64,000 nt of DNA from Candidatus Woesearchaeota archaeon (lineage in GTDB: Archaea > Nanobdellota > Nanobdellia > Woesearchaeales > DSVV01), in contig JACPTB010000001.1 in assembly GCA_016192995.1 (NCBI GenBank), positions 1-64,000 of the forward strand. The letters are read 5' to 3'. Each line of letters begins with the position of its first letter. Position 1 is the first letter of the stretch. Shown in pieces: positions 8,231 through 17,109 of this stretch. The notes under the pieces were generated by a model. It was not told the DNA's origin. It saw only the letters and a list, made by a program, of their open reading frames with translations, and made no database searches. The translations under genes were made by a program, and so were the position numbers.

Positions 8231-9790
8231 ATGGTGGGTGTTCAAAGTTTAGAGGGTAGAGTAGATAGAGGAGTTTTCAATAGATTAGGCAGGGTTATTT
8301 CTCATGGTTGGCATTCTGTTGCTGATTATATTGGGCATGATTATCATTTAACAGTTGCTCGTATGCATGATAGGTTGGCTAGCTTACGAAGCAGAGCAGC
8401 TCAATATAGTGTTGGTGGTGCATTAGGTGTTGCAGGTCTTGGCTGCGGAGTTGCAGGCAGTACAGGTAAAGATTATAATGAACCAGATACAGAACAATCA
8501 ACACCTTATGATACATCAGTTCCTCTTGCTGATACAAAGCCAGTAAGTTCTAGGAACCCAGATACTGGTTATAAACCAGAAGATACTTCTCGAGTTCCTC
8601 CACCAAAAGATACTTCTCAAGGAGATGTTCCAACATCAAAAGATGAAGGACAACCTTATGATGCAGGCAAAGATGATACAAATGATGGTGTTACAGATGT
8701 TCTAGTTTCTAAAGATGAAGGTTCTGACCTTGAACAAAAGGTTTGTTTAGATAAAGATTTAGATGGTCGAGCGCCAACAGGTACTCCTCCTGATCAAAGA
8801 CTTGGTTGTGCATATAAAGAGCAAGATGATTGCGATGATAAAGATCCAAACGTTAATCCTGGAATGACAGAGATTAAAGGAAATGGTAAAGATGATGATT
8901 GTGATCCTGCAACAAAAGATACTTACACTTTATTAGTTAATGTTCAACATGGTCTTGGTACAGGGCCTGTAAAAGGAATTGCATTATTAGTTAAGAATGC
9001 TTCTACTCAAGCATCATGTACAACAACAGATGATAATGGTGATGCAAGCTGTGAATTACCTTCAACAGAAGGTTTTAATTTAGAAACAGGTATTACCAGT
9101 AAATTCTATCAAACACAAAGATTTCCAGATGAAGTCCAATCAGCAGTTGAAGGAGATGTTGTGATGACATTGTGGTTGATTGAGAAACATCCATTACCTA
9201 TAGGATCTCCGTATAAGGATTTCTGGGATTACTTTACAGATATAACCGGTACAGAACCAGTATTAAAAATTGAAATGCCAGATGGTACAATAAAAGAAAA
9301 AATAAACAAAAAAACGTTTGCTGATTACTTAGACAGTGATTTACGTATTTTTATACCAGATTATGTTGATGATGGAACTAATTATAAATCAGTAATGAAA
9401 GCGGCAGTTCAAGAGTGGATTGACAAATTAAAAGAACATAATCCTAATGCATCTCTTCTTAAAATAGTTGACGATGAAGCAGATGCTAATCTAGTTATTG
9501 TTCCTTATGGTGGAGGAAGTTATACTCCTATGAGTCAATCAGATAGTGGTGCAATCTTAGGTGGAACAATCTATCTTGATAAAGGTGCGTTCTCTGACGA
9601 TGTTAAATCAACAATAAAACATGAATTAACACATGGATTTGGTTTTGAACATGGTCAAGATCCGGATGATATTACTAATGGTGCTGGTGGAAACGGTAAA
9701 GTTTCTAATATAGCTGCCTATTCAGTTTTATATGCCAATACTATCAAAGGTCAGCAAACAAGAGATCATATTAAATATGACGTTAAATAA
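8231..9790 (+). CDS. Secreted metzincin-type zinc protease, copy 2
   Basis: 519 residues from the leaderless ATG. A conserved ~50-residue N-terminus is followed by a hydrophobic Gly-rich stretch ending in GLGCGVAG, which may be an unusual lipobox or signal region. Then come an Asp/Pro/Thr-rich linker, a MopE-like putative metal-binding segment with DCDDKDPNVNPG (near residue 200), and a beta-sandwich region. The C-terminal domain has HELTHGFGFEH (His464, Glu465, His468, Gly471, His474), which fits the metzincin HExxHxxGxxH zinc site. I infer an exported protease anchored or released at the cell surface; the substrate is unknown. It diverges from a HEPN/MNT toxin-antitoxin operon. The first ~320 residues are close to copy 3, while the catalytic domains are much less alike. 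Confidence 0.8.
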   Translation: MVGVQSLEGRVDRGVFNRLGRVISHGWHSVADYIGHDYHLTVARMHDRLASLRSRAAQYSVGGALGVAGLGCGVAGSTGKDYNEPDTEQSTPYDTSVPLADTKPVSSRNPDTGYKPEDTSRVPPPKDTSQGDVPTSKDEGQPYDAGKDDTNDGVTDVLVSKDEGSDLEQKVCLDKDLDGRAPTGTPPDQRLGCAYKEQDDCDDKDPNVNPGMTEIKGNGKDDDCDPATKDTYTLLVNVQHGLGTGPVKGIALLVKNASTQASCTTTDDNGDASCELPSTEGFNLETGITSKFYQTQRFPDEVQSAVEGDVVMTLWLIEKHPLPIGSPYKDFWDYFTDITGTEPVLKIEMPDGTIKEKINKKTFADYLDSDLRIFIPDYVDDGTNYKSVMKAAVQEWIDKLKEHNPNASLLKIVDDEADANLVIVPYGGGSYTPMSQSDSGAILGGTIYLDKGAFSDDVKSTIKHELTHGFGFEHGQDPDDITNGAGGNGKVSNIAAYSVLYANTIKGQQTRDHIKYDVK

Positions 9791-9793
9791 ATT

Positions 9794-9958
9794 CTAATTT
9801 TCTTTCATTTTCAAACGTTTGATAACTTCACTATATTTTTCAACTTCTTGTTTAATTAAATCAATAATCAGTTTTTCTCGAATCTTTTCAATAGAGCTGG
9901 TTAATACGTTAAAATCATCATACAAACTGTCCTCAAGTTCAATAGTTATTTTTTTCAT
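9794..9958 (-). CDS. Small RHH-like regulator (54 aa)
   Basis: A 54-residue protein (starts MKKITIELEDSLYDDFNVL, ends KRLKMKEN). The alternating N-terminal beta strand followed by two helices is the ribbon-helix-helix (CopG/Arc) plan. It converges with the metzincin gene, leaving only 3 bp between the stops. Upstream, in the divergent region toward the gene at 10194, are two copies of a CTTAAG-nnn-CTTAAG palindrome. I infer an autoregulator acting on both divergent promoters. Confidence 0.6.
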   Translation of the reverse strand: MKKITIELEDSLYDDFNVLTSSIEKIREKLIIDLIKQEVEKYSEVIKRLKMKEN

Positions 9959-10005
9959 AACAAACACATACCTGAATATACACTCGATAATATATTGTCT
10001 TAATC

Positions 10006-10019
10006 CTTAAGAATCTTAA
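10006..10019. promoter_or_regulatory. Palindromic operator, site 1
   Basis: CTTAAGAATCTTAA, the inverted form of site 2 with one end base changed. It lies 48 bp upstream of the RHH-like gene start. A likely binding site for a small dimeric regulator; inferred only from symmetry and repetition. Confidence 0.5.
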
Positions 10020-10103
10020 ATATTCTTATACCATTGCTACTACCTCCATTATTTGGGGGTTATAAGGCGTATAAACCAAAAGTAACACAGTATTTAAAGA
10101 AAA

Positions 10104-10120
10104 TCTTAAGATTCTTAAGA
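10104..10120. promoter_or_regulatory. Palindromic operator, site 2
   Basis: TCTTAAGATTCTTAAGA is a perfect inverted repeat around one central base. It repeats site 1 at a distance of about 98 bp, and lies 74 bp before the ATG at 10194. Confidence 0.55.
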
Positions 10121-10193
10121 AAAACTATAATATGCTACTTATTAGTAGTAACTTAATAGATTATCGAATAAATTAACTACAAAGGTGAGAATT

Positions 10194-10490
10194 ATGGAAG
10201 AAAAGACAGAAAGAAAATATAGTTTGAATGCACTTGTTTTTGTTGCAACACTTACAGCGTTAGCAGGTGCACAAGCAAATAATGTTTATGTCCATAGCAA
10301 ACATAAACCTGTAGCTGAACATGTGACAACATCACAACATACAGCTACATATGAGCCAAGAAGAAATCCATTTGAAAAGTGTGCATGGAAAGTTATTGAT
10401 GACTATGCAGGTAAAGATAATCTTAAATTGAGAAATGGATTATATGCTTGTAGAGTTAAGCGTGCATTGGATTATCTTATTTTAAAATAA
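10194..10490 (+). CDS. Small secreted protein of unknown function
   Basis: 98 residues. Start chosen at the ATG at 10194 because AAAGGTGAG gives a good Shine-Dalgarno match 6 bp upstream; the GTG at 10185 lies inside that site. The N-terminus has a charged patch, a hydrophobic stretch (ALVFVATLTALAGAQA) and a possible signal-peptidase site after AQA. The mature part is small, basic and has two Cys. I do not recognise a family. It sits in the accessory island behind a putative operator, so it may be a regulated secreted effector. That is speculative. Confidence 0.6.
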   Translation: MEEKTERKYSLNALVFVATLTALAGAQANNVYVHSKHKPVAEHVTTSQHTATYEPRRNPFEKCAWKVIDDYAGKDNLKLRNGLYACRVKRALDYLILK

Positions 10491-10506
10491 TTTTTATTTT
10501 TTATTA

Positions 10507-11863
10507 TTAATAAAACGAAATCTCTTCTTTATCAGGTAAAACATTATATTGATAATATTTAGTCGTACCAAATTTTGTAAAACAACAAGCTTTATTGTCA
10601 TCCTGATTAGTTGAAGGTACAACACACTTATTATTGATAAACCATTTTAAATCTTTCTTTTCTTCTGTTGGCGTATCTATTGGGCATTTAGATGGTTCAA
10701 AGCAACTTTCAGTCACAGGTATACATGCTTCTTTATTAATATCATACTTATATCCTAATGGACACCAATATCCATTAGTACATACTAAATCTTTTTCCTG
10801 TATCTTAACAATAGCTTCTGGATCTTCTTTGTAAAACTGTCCATTAAATGCACATCCTAGTTGACATGTTCCGGGAGCTGTTTTACCATCCGATACACAA
10901 ACATCATAACCAAATAATTTTCCTTTTTGATCTTCTAAAACATCAGCGCATTTCATCTCCACCATCGGACATCCCTGTTTACAACACAATTTATTAGTAT
11001 AGATATCACATGTTCCAGCAACAGAATTCTTAACATCTTTGAATGAAGCTAAACAACTAAATCCTTCTTTACATGGACTATTTGATGAATTTCCCAGTAA
11101 GATATTTCAATACTTTATTATTACCAGTGCAATCCCGTTTTAATCCAGTATCTCCTTTATGGCAAACCTGAACATTCATCCCTGCATCCCATGTTCCAAC
11201 ATTGGCATCTTTATTGCCAGACATAGTAAATATAATGTGTTCATTTGATTTACATTGTAAAGCAGGCGTAGCACTTTCACTTGCTGTAACTTGTAAATTT
11301 TTAGAATATGTTTCTGCGCAATTATTCTTGCCATCAGTTACTTCAAGGGTAATTTTATGATCTCCAGTAAGGGAAAAACTGTAATCAAACTTGCATTGAG
11401 TGCTGATCTTAGTGCTTCCATCCTTCCATGTACAAGTAACTTTATCATTATTTTTATCGTTCTCATTAGCAGTAAAGCTGATTTTTTTATTGGGTTCAGC
11501 AGAACTTGGATTATAGCTTATTGAACCAGTTGGACAATCATTTGTTGAAACAAATAATGATTCGCATTTCTTAGTTTGTTCATTGCATTTATTTAATATA
11601 GTACATCCGCCACAGGCATCTTTTATCTTTTCACAGGTGTAAGGTTCTTTGTTTTTATTGCAGACAGTATAATCAAGTCCGCATTGAGGTTGAACTATTC
11701 CAGCTGCTTTATCACAACCCTGCACTCCTTTAGCACAAGCTGCAGCGTTTGCTCCGCTGCTCTTTACTGGTATTTTCTTGTCGCATTCAACACAGCGCAT
11801 ATCTAAGCCGTTTGGATCAAGATTAAAACATAAGAATGTGCTGCAATCAACGTGCTTTGACAT
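10507..11863 (-). pseudogene. Frameshifted copy of Cys-rich PKD surface protein
   Basis: Two minus-strand frames (11078-11863 and about 10507-11080) together match the intact gene at 17110-18654 along most of its length. The signal peptide is missing: homology stops near 11863. Around 11095 about 95 bp, corresponding to the repeated Cys segment SSNSPCSSNSPC, is deleted and the frame shifts. The central PKD-like domain and the Cys-rich C-terminus remain readable. Probably a dead paralog, although the downstream half is open from a Met at 10989. It is followed upstream by a RelBE pair and metzincin copy 3. Confidence 0.75.
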
Positions 11864-11910
11864 TTTTCACCCACCGCAATGCCAGGTCAAAAATGAAGCC
11901 ATGAACGTGT

Positions 11911-12168
11911 TTAATATACATTTTCTCTGCTGTCTATTTTGATAATAATTATTTTATTTTCTTGATAATTAATTCTATACAACGCTCGATAGTCACCGAT
12001 TCTAATTCTAAATAGTCCATGATTTCCAACAATTGTCTTTGCATCATGGGGCACAGGATTATTTAACAGGACGTCATCAATCTTATCCATTATTCTCTTC
12101 GCAATATATTTATCTAATTTTTTCAGAAATTTTGTTGGTTGTTTATCGTAATCTATTTGAAAACTCAT
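11911..12168 (-). CDS. relE: RelE-family toxin
   Basis: An 85-residue canonical RelE: the N-terminus FQIDYDKQPTKFLKKLDK, then a helix, then GNHGLFRIRIGDYRALYRI and the C-terminal strand IIIIKIDSRENVY. The Arg and Tyr residues in RIGDYRALYRI match positions that RelE uses for mRNA cleavage in the ribosomal A site. It overlaps the antitoxin gene by 4 bp. Known family activity; not tested here. Confidence 0.88.
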   Translation of the reverse strand: MSFQIDYDKQPTKFLKKLDKYIAKRIMDKIDDVLLNNPVPHDAKTIVGNHGLFRIRIGDYRALYRINYQENKIIIIKIDSRENVY

Positions 12169-12368
12169 TTTTCTAACTCTTTTCGAAGATTCTTACTAGA
12201 TATCAACCTGCCTTCTTTTTCATTCTTGTAACTATCTTCAACTAGTTGTGATTCTTCTGAATTAAGAAACATATCTCTATCTACCATATGATCTTTAATA
12301 TAATCTAACTCAGACCTGATATGATCTAATTTAAGATCTAATTTTTGAAATAATTGGTCTGTTTCCAT
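12165..12368 (-). CDS. Antitoxin partner of RelE
   Basis: 67 residues, acidic and strongly helical (QKLDLKLDHIRSELDYIKDH), with a C-terminal basic tail that would wrap the toxin. The TATA-like box on the minus strand (about 12391-12400) lies 27 bp from the ATG, so the mRNA is probably leaderless. It diverges from metzincin copy 3. Confidence 0.75.
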   Translation of the reverse strand: METDQLFQKLDLKLDHIRSELDYIKDHMVDRDMFLNSEESQLVEDSYKNEKEGRLISSKNLRKELEK

Positions 12369-12442
12369 GCACTCAATTAGTGTAAGGTAAGTTATATATT
12401 TTTCTATAATTATTTAACCACCATCCAGTAACTACCAAAACA

Positions 12443-12450
12443 TTTATAAA
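12443..12450 (+). promoter_or_regulatory. TATA box of metzincin copy 3
   Basis: TTTATAAA within the conserved promoter block. The centre is 28 bp before the ATG at 12475, which is preferred over the ATG at 12457. Confidence 0.7.
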
Positions 12451-12474
12451 TGATGGATGTCTAATATACTTACC

Positions 12475-14064
12475 ATGGTGGGTGTTCAAAGTTTAGAAGG
12501 TAGAGTAGATAGAGGAGTTTTCAATAGATTAGGCAGGGTTATTTCTGATGTTATTGATTACTTAGCTCATGATTATCTATTAACACGACTTCGTTGGAGT
12601 GGAGCATTCCGGCCTAATCTTGCAAAGTATGGTACTGCTGGAACATTAGGTTTAGCAGGTGTTGGTTGTGGCGTTGCAAGCAATGCAGGTAAAGATTATA
12701 ATGAACCAGATACAGAACAATCAACACCCTACGATGCATCAGTTCCTCTTGCAGATACAAAACCAGTAAGTTCAGGAACCCCAGATACTGGTTATAAACC
12801 AGAAGATAGTTCTCCAGTAGTTCCACCAAAAGATACTTATGATGGAAAAGATGTTCCAACATCAAAAGATGAAGGACAACCTTATGATGCAGGCAAAGAT
12901 GATACAAATGATGGTGTTACAGATGTTCTAGTTTCTAAAGATGAAGGTTCTGATCTTGAACAAAAGGTTTGTTTAGATAAAGATCTGGATGGTCGAGCAC
13001 CAACAGGAACTCCTCCTGATTTAAGACTTGGTTGTGCATATAAAGAGCAAGATGATTGCGATGATAAAGATCCAAACGTTAATCCTGGAATGGTTGAAGT
13101 TAAAGGTAATAATAAAGATGATGATTGTAATCCTGCAACAAAAGATACTTACACTTTGTTTGTTAATGTTCAACATGGTCTTGGTACAGGACCTGTAAAA
13201 GGTATTGCATTATTAGTTAAGAATACAGAAGGCAAACAAGCAGAGTGTACATCAACAGATGATAATGGTGATGCAAGCTGTGAATTACCTTCAACAGAAG
13301 GTTTTAATTTAGAAACAGGTATTACCAGTAAATTCTATCAAACATTACGATCACCAGATGAAGTGCAATCAGCAGTTGAAGGAGATGTTGTGATGACACT
13401 GTGGTTGATTGAGAAACATCCATTACCAATAGGATCTCTGTATAAGGATTTCTGGGATTTCATGACAGATACAACAGAAACAAAACCTAAAGTACCTATT
13501 TATGGAGATGATGATGAAATTATTGATGTTATTGATAATCCAAAAACCTTCCCTAATTACGCAGCAGGTCCATTGAAAGTATTTGTTCCACAGAATTATA
13601 AAGTAAATGGTGTTAATTATACACCAGTGATGGAATCTGCAGTACAAGCATGGATTGATAAATTAACAGTAATTAATTCTAAATTATCAGGCTTATTACA
13701 AATTGTGAAAAATGAATCAGATGCTAATGTTGTTATTATTCCTTATGGTGGAAATTCATGGACAAACACAGATGATGATGGTGAACAGGTGTTTGGTGCA
13801 ACTATTTATTTTAATGAAGGGACAACGGTATTTGGTAAGGAAGGAGTGAAGTCAACACTCATACATGAAGAGGGTCATGTCTTCGGAGAAAATCATACTT
13901 TTTGCTCCCCAGTACAATATGAAAATGCTACTTGTGAAAGCACAGAAGGTGGAGGAGGAAATAGTAAGCTTGATCTTCCATCACGTGTAGCAGCTTATGC
14001 TAATACGATTAAAGGTCAACAAGAAACTAAACATATTAAATATGATTTTCCTGCTGTTAAATAA
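12475..14064 (+). CDS. Secreted metzincin-type zinc protease, copy 3
   Basis: 529 residues with the same plan as copy 2: conserved N-terminus (VQSLEGRVDRGVFNRLGRVI), hydrophobic stretch ending in GVGCGVAS, Asp/Pro-rich linker, MopE-like DCDDKDPNVNPG, beta region, and a C-terminal protease domain. The zinc site HEEGHVFGENH has His464, Glu465, His468, Gly471 and His474, the same numbering as copy 2. The catalytic domain differs clearly in sequence around it and has extra Cys residues (FCSPVQYENATC). The divergent RelBE operon lies 106 bp away. Substrate unknown. A paralog with a diversified protease end. Confidence 0.8.
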   Translation: MVGVQSLEGRVDRGVFNRLGRVISDVIDYLAHDYLLTRLRWSGAFRPNLAKYGTAGTLGLAGVGCGVASNAGKDYNEPDTEQSTPYDASVPLADTKPVSSGTPDTGYKPEDSSPVVPPKDTYDGKDVPTSKDEGQPYDAGKDDTNDGVTDVLVSKDEGSDLEQKVCLDKDLDGRAPTGTPPDLRLGCAYKEQDDCDDKDPNVNPGMVEVKGNNKDDDCNPATKDTYTLFVNVQHGLGTGPVKGIALLVKNTEGKQAECTSTDDNGDASCELPSTEGFNLETGITSKFYQTLRSPDEVQSAVEGDVVMTLWLIEKHPLPIGSLYKDFWDFMTDTTETKPKVPIYGDDDEIIDVIDNPKTFPNYAAGPLKVFVPQNYKVNGVNYTPVMESAVQAWIDKLTVINSKLSGLLQIVKNESDANVVIIPYGGNSWTNTDDDGEQVFGATIYFNEGTTVFGKEGVKSTLIHEEGHVFGENHTFCSPVQYENATCESTEGGGGNSKLDLPSRVAAYANTIKGQQETKHIKYDFPAVK

Positions 14065-14196
14065 ATCTCTAATGTTCTCTCATATTCAATTTAAAAAATA
14101 AACATCGGAATTTCTCGTTGAATTCATGTTAGTTACAAGTAAATTGATGTAGATTTGATTCTTCAACTTGGATAAAAAACTAAAAGGTTGAGAATG

Positions 14197-14212
14197 GGGC
14201 AAGAAAACTTTT
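14197..14212. repeat. Left arm of 16-bp inverted repeat
   Basis: GGGCAAGAAAACTTTT is the exact inverse of the sequence at 16854-16869. The two arms flank a rearranged 2.7-kb patch of truncated genes. Confidence 0.6.
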
Positions 14213-14218
14213 CTATAT

Positions 14219-14460
14219 TTATACAATATCTTTTACTACATGACCATCTTTTACAATACCATAATCACAATAACCTAATTTCTTTTCTCTCTCTACTATC
14301 TGCCCCATGGTCCCTGTAAGTTTTGCGAAATAAAGACTCATTACAGTTCCATGTGAAACAATCAGAATATTCTTGCCTTCATATTCCTTATTTATTTGTT
14401 CTATAGAGTCTTCATATCTACTAAGGGCGTTTTGTGCTGTCTCCCACCTATGCCTAGATT
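14219..14460 (-). pseudogene. C-terminal fragment of histidine phosphatase (phosphoglycerate mutase fold)
   Basis: The segment GKNILIVSHGTVMSLYFAKL is the second-half catalytic motif of the histidine phosphatase superfamily (His in SHGT). The N-terminal half with the RHG phospho-acceptor motif is absent. Homology ends near 14455, exactly where the plus-strand PEP-synthase-like sequence begins, and the few codons upstream of that point (to 14494) are antisense to that gene. Inactive as it stands. Confidence 0.65.
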
Positions 14461-16055
14461 GGAATCCTGCCGAAATAATAGGTAATGCACCCAATCGTTT
14501 AGCATTCTCTTTGTATGATTATATAATAACTAACAGTGCATGGCATGAAGCCAGAACTAGTCAAGGATACTATGATGTCAATCCTGCTCCACTAGTTTGT
14601 ATGATTGGCAATAAACCTTATGTTGATGTAAGGAATAGTTTCAACTCATTTACTCCTGCTAAAATCCCAGTAGAGCTTAGAGAGAAGCTTGTATCATTTT
14701 ACCTTGATAAATTAGGAAACAATCCACAACTACAAGATAAAGTAGAATTTGAAGTTGCGTACACAATTTATGATCCTTCATTTAGAACAAGAAGTCAGGA
14801 ATTAAAAGAGGCAGGTTTTTCAGAATATGAGATAGGCACCTTGGAAGAATCTCTTAGAGACCTTACTAACGGTCTAATTGACATCGAACAGATCAAAAAA
14901 GATATTACAGTGAATGAACAAATGGAAAAAGAAAGAAAAGCTATTGTCAGTTCTGACTATGGTAGTAATGCTAGCGATAGAATCAGAAGAGCATTTGACT
15001 TGTTGGACTTATGTAGGGAGCAAGGTACTGTGCAGTTTTCGAGATTAGCGAGACAAGGATTTGTCGGGAAGATAATGCTTAAATCTTTATTATCAATGGG
15101 AATTATCGATTATGATATTTATTCTGGATTTTTGGGATCAATAGAGACTATTGCAACAGAATTTAGCAGAGATTCTAATTTGTTTAGGTCAGGAGAGACG
15201 ACTAGAGAAGACTTTATGGCAAAGTATGGTCATCTTAGACCAGGTACCTATGACATTACTATACCAAGATATGATAAATCAGATCATTATCATTCTGGAG
15301 AGGTTTTACCACATCAAAAGACCAGCGAAAGCAAAAGTTTCGAACTTCCAGAACAAAAGTATGCGAAAATAAGTGCTTTACTTACTGAACATGGCATAAA
15401 TGCAGATTCAAGAGAATTATTTGCATTCATTAAGTCTGCTTTTGTAGCAAGAGAATACTCTAAATTTTTATTCACTAGATGCCTGAGTGATGCTATAGAA
15501 TCTATTGCAGAAGCTGGTGAAATGATTGGATTATCTAGGGAAGGTATGTCTTATCTGGATTTAGAAAAACTTAGAAGAGGAATTGGCAAAGATAACAATT
15601 TTGTAAGAGATTATTGGCAAAATGCTATTAACGACTATAAAAGAAAGAGAAAAGTTGACGAGCATCTCTGCCTTCCTGCCGTAATAACTTCTCCCAGAGA
15701 TTTTATAGTTGTAGAATCATATCAATCAAGACCAAATTATATAACAAATCAAAGAACAGAAGCAGAGGTTGTGTGCTTGGATGAAATTGGAATAGGAAAC
15801 CATCCAGACATATCAAATAAGGTAGTTGCAGTAGAAAGCGCAGATCCTGGTTACGATTGGATTTTTTCTAAGAGACCAGCAGCTTTATTAACTAAATATG
15901 GTGGAGTAGCATCACACATGGCTATAAGGTGTGCTGAGTTTAAAATTCCAGCAGCAATAGGTTGTGGAGATTTATACGATGCTGTAAAAAGAATGAAAAT
16001 GGTTAGTTTGGATTGTGCAAAAGAACAAATTGTTGAAGGAGGTCAAATACTCTAA
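14451..16055 (+). pseudogene. PEP synthase-like protein, N-terminally truncated
   Basis: Recognisable sequence starts at LDWNPAEIIGNAPNRLAFSL (about 14454) and runs about 533 residues. It includes YVDVRNSFNSF, and near the end a PEP-utiliser mobile (phosphohistidine) domain with GGVASHMAIRCAEFKIPAAI; the His in ASHMA is the phosphorylated residue type. The ATP-grasp/PPDK N-terminal domain expected before this is missing. An open frame reaches back to an ATG at 14373, but those codons are antisense to the phosphatase fragment and not homologous. I read this as a truncated gene at a rearrangement point. It could still be expressed as a domain protein, perhaps once part of a surface-polymer or phosphonate-type pathway. 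Confidence 0.6.
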
Positions 16056-16209
16056 AATACTGATTCTTACATCCATGAGGGATATTGATAATCCTAAACT
16101 CGGAAAGATGGAGGGATTAGAAAGAAGTTATGCTTGATACTCTTGAAGATTATCAAAAAATAACAGAAGCCCATCAAAATGGAAATCTTGGTCAGATTTG
16201 TAAACTTTA
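16053..16209 (+). pseudogene. Possible relic of a small gene
   Basis: A strong ribosome-binding site (GGAGGT) ends the preceding gene. Two short frames then join through a one-base shift near 16130: ILILTSMRDIDNPKLGKMEG, then MLDTLEDYQKITEAHQNG to a stop at 16209. It reads like protein, but I do not recognise it. Low-confidence remnant of the next gene in a broken operon. Confidence 0.3.
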
Positions 16210-16220
16210 AAATAATAAGG

Positions 16221-16228
16221 TTTATATT
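16221..16228 (+). promoter_or_regulatory. TATA box of HAD gene
   Basis: TTTATATT with its centre 28 bp before the ATG at 16253, consistent with a leaderless mRNA. Confidence 0.55.
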
Positions 16229-16252
16229 ATTGGAAAATTTACCCTAATTAAA

Positions 16253-16846
16253 ATGATAAAAGCAATTGTTTTTGATTTGGATGGTGTATATTTCCAGAAT
16301 GGTAAACAGAATTTTATTAGAAATGTTTCCGGGAAATTTAATATTGATAGAAATATTGTGGCTGATATTTTCTTAAAGAGCAATTTAATGACTAAATGCA
16401 AGAGAGGAGAAATTAATGGAGATGAGTTTTGGAAGAACGCAATTAAGATATGGAAAATTAAATCAACACCAGAAGAATTAATTGGAATATTGAAAGAAGG
16501 ATATGAAGTAAATTATTCTGCTAAAAAATTGATTCAAAAAATTAGAAATATGCGCATAAAGGCAATAATATGCTCTAATAATTTTCCTGATAGAATAGAA
16601 GCACTTAATGAAAAATTCAATTTTTTGAAAGATTTTGATTTTGTTATTCTATCTTATAGGTACAATATGCTAAAGCCGGAATTATTTAAAAAAATTCCAG
16701 AAATAACTAATTTCTCAGAAGAAGAAGTCATTATTATAGATGACAGTGCAGATTTAATTAAAAAGGCAAAAGAAATCGGTTTCAACACAATTTTATGCGA
16801 TGAACCAGATAAAATAGCTATGGAACTAGAAAAATATGGTATTTAG
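16253..16846 (+). CDS. HAD-superfamily hydrolase
   Basis: 197 residues with all four HAD motifs: DLDGV near the N-terminus (nucleophile and acid Asp), the Ser/Asn motif ICSNN in the middle, a Lys in MLKPELF, and the acidic IIDDSAD loop. The helical cap is of the C1 type (GEINGDEFWKNAIKIW). Typical substrates are small phosphometabolites such as phosphosugars; nothing here narrows it down. It follows a broken operon but has its own promoter. Confidence 0.85.
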   Translation: MIKAIVFDLDGVYFQNGKQNFIRNVSGKFNIDRNIVADIFLKSNLMTKCKRGEINGDEFWKNAIKIWKIKSTPEELIGILKEGYEVNYSAKKLIQKIRNMRIKAIICSNNFPDRIEALNEKFNFLKDFDFVILSYRYNMLKPELFKKIPEITNFSEEEVIIIDDSADLIKKAKEIGFNTILCDEPDKIAMELEKYGI

Positions 16847-16853
16847 TACGGTA

Positions 16854-16869
16854 AAAAGTTTTCTTGCCC
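16854..16869. repeat. Right arm of 16-bp inverted repeat
   Basis: AAAAGTTTTCTTGCCC begins 8 bp after the HAD stop and is the exact inverse of 14197-14212. In both places it follows the 3' end of the adjacent gene. Confidence 0.6.
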
Positions 16870-17109
16870 TTTGATACAGTGTTGTGACGTGTCGGCTTCG
16901 CCTCATTTGATAAACGCACTTCTTGTCATTAATGTATTTCCTTGAAGGCTCACTTTGTTCGCTGGATTGGAGAGAATTCCCTGAAATATAATCTGCTTCG
17001 CAGAGATTTATTAGAAACTTAAATTTAATTGAAACTAACAAGGATTTTATCAAATTCATAAACATTAGTATGATCATTACATTGATTAATCTTATGGTAA
17101 TACGACTAT
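16870..17109. other. Intergenic region without recognisable gene
   Basis: About 240 bp between converging genes. It contains a small hairpin TCTGC-TTC-GCAGA near 16991 and a locally G+C-richer stretch (16885-17005) unlike the AT-rich surroundings. No terminal inverted repeats or coding signal were found. Confidence 0.4.

Noticed and set aside
14373-14450. 5' end of the open frame leading into the PEP-synthase-like gene
   Set aside because: These codons are antisense to conserved histidine phosphatase sequence and show no homology to PEP synthases.
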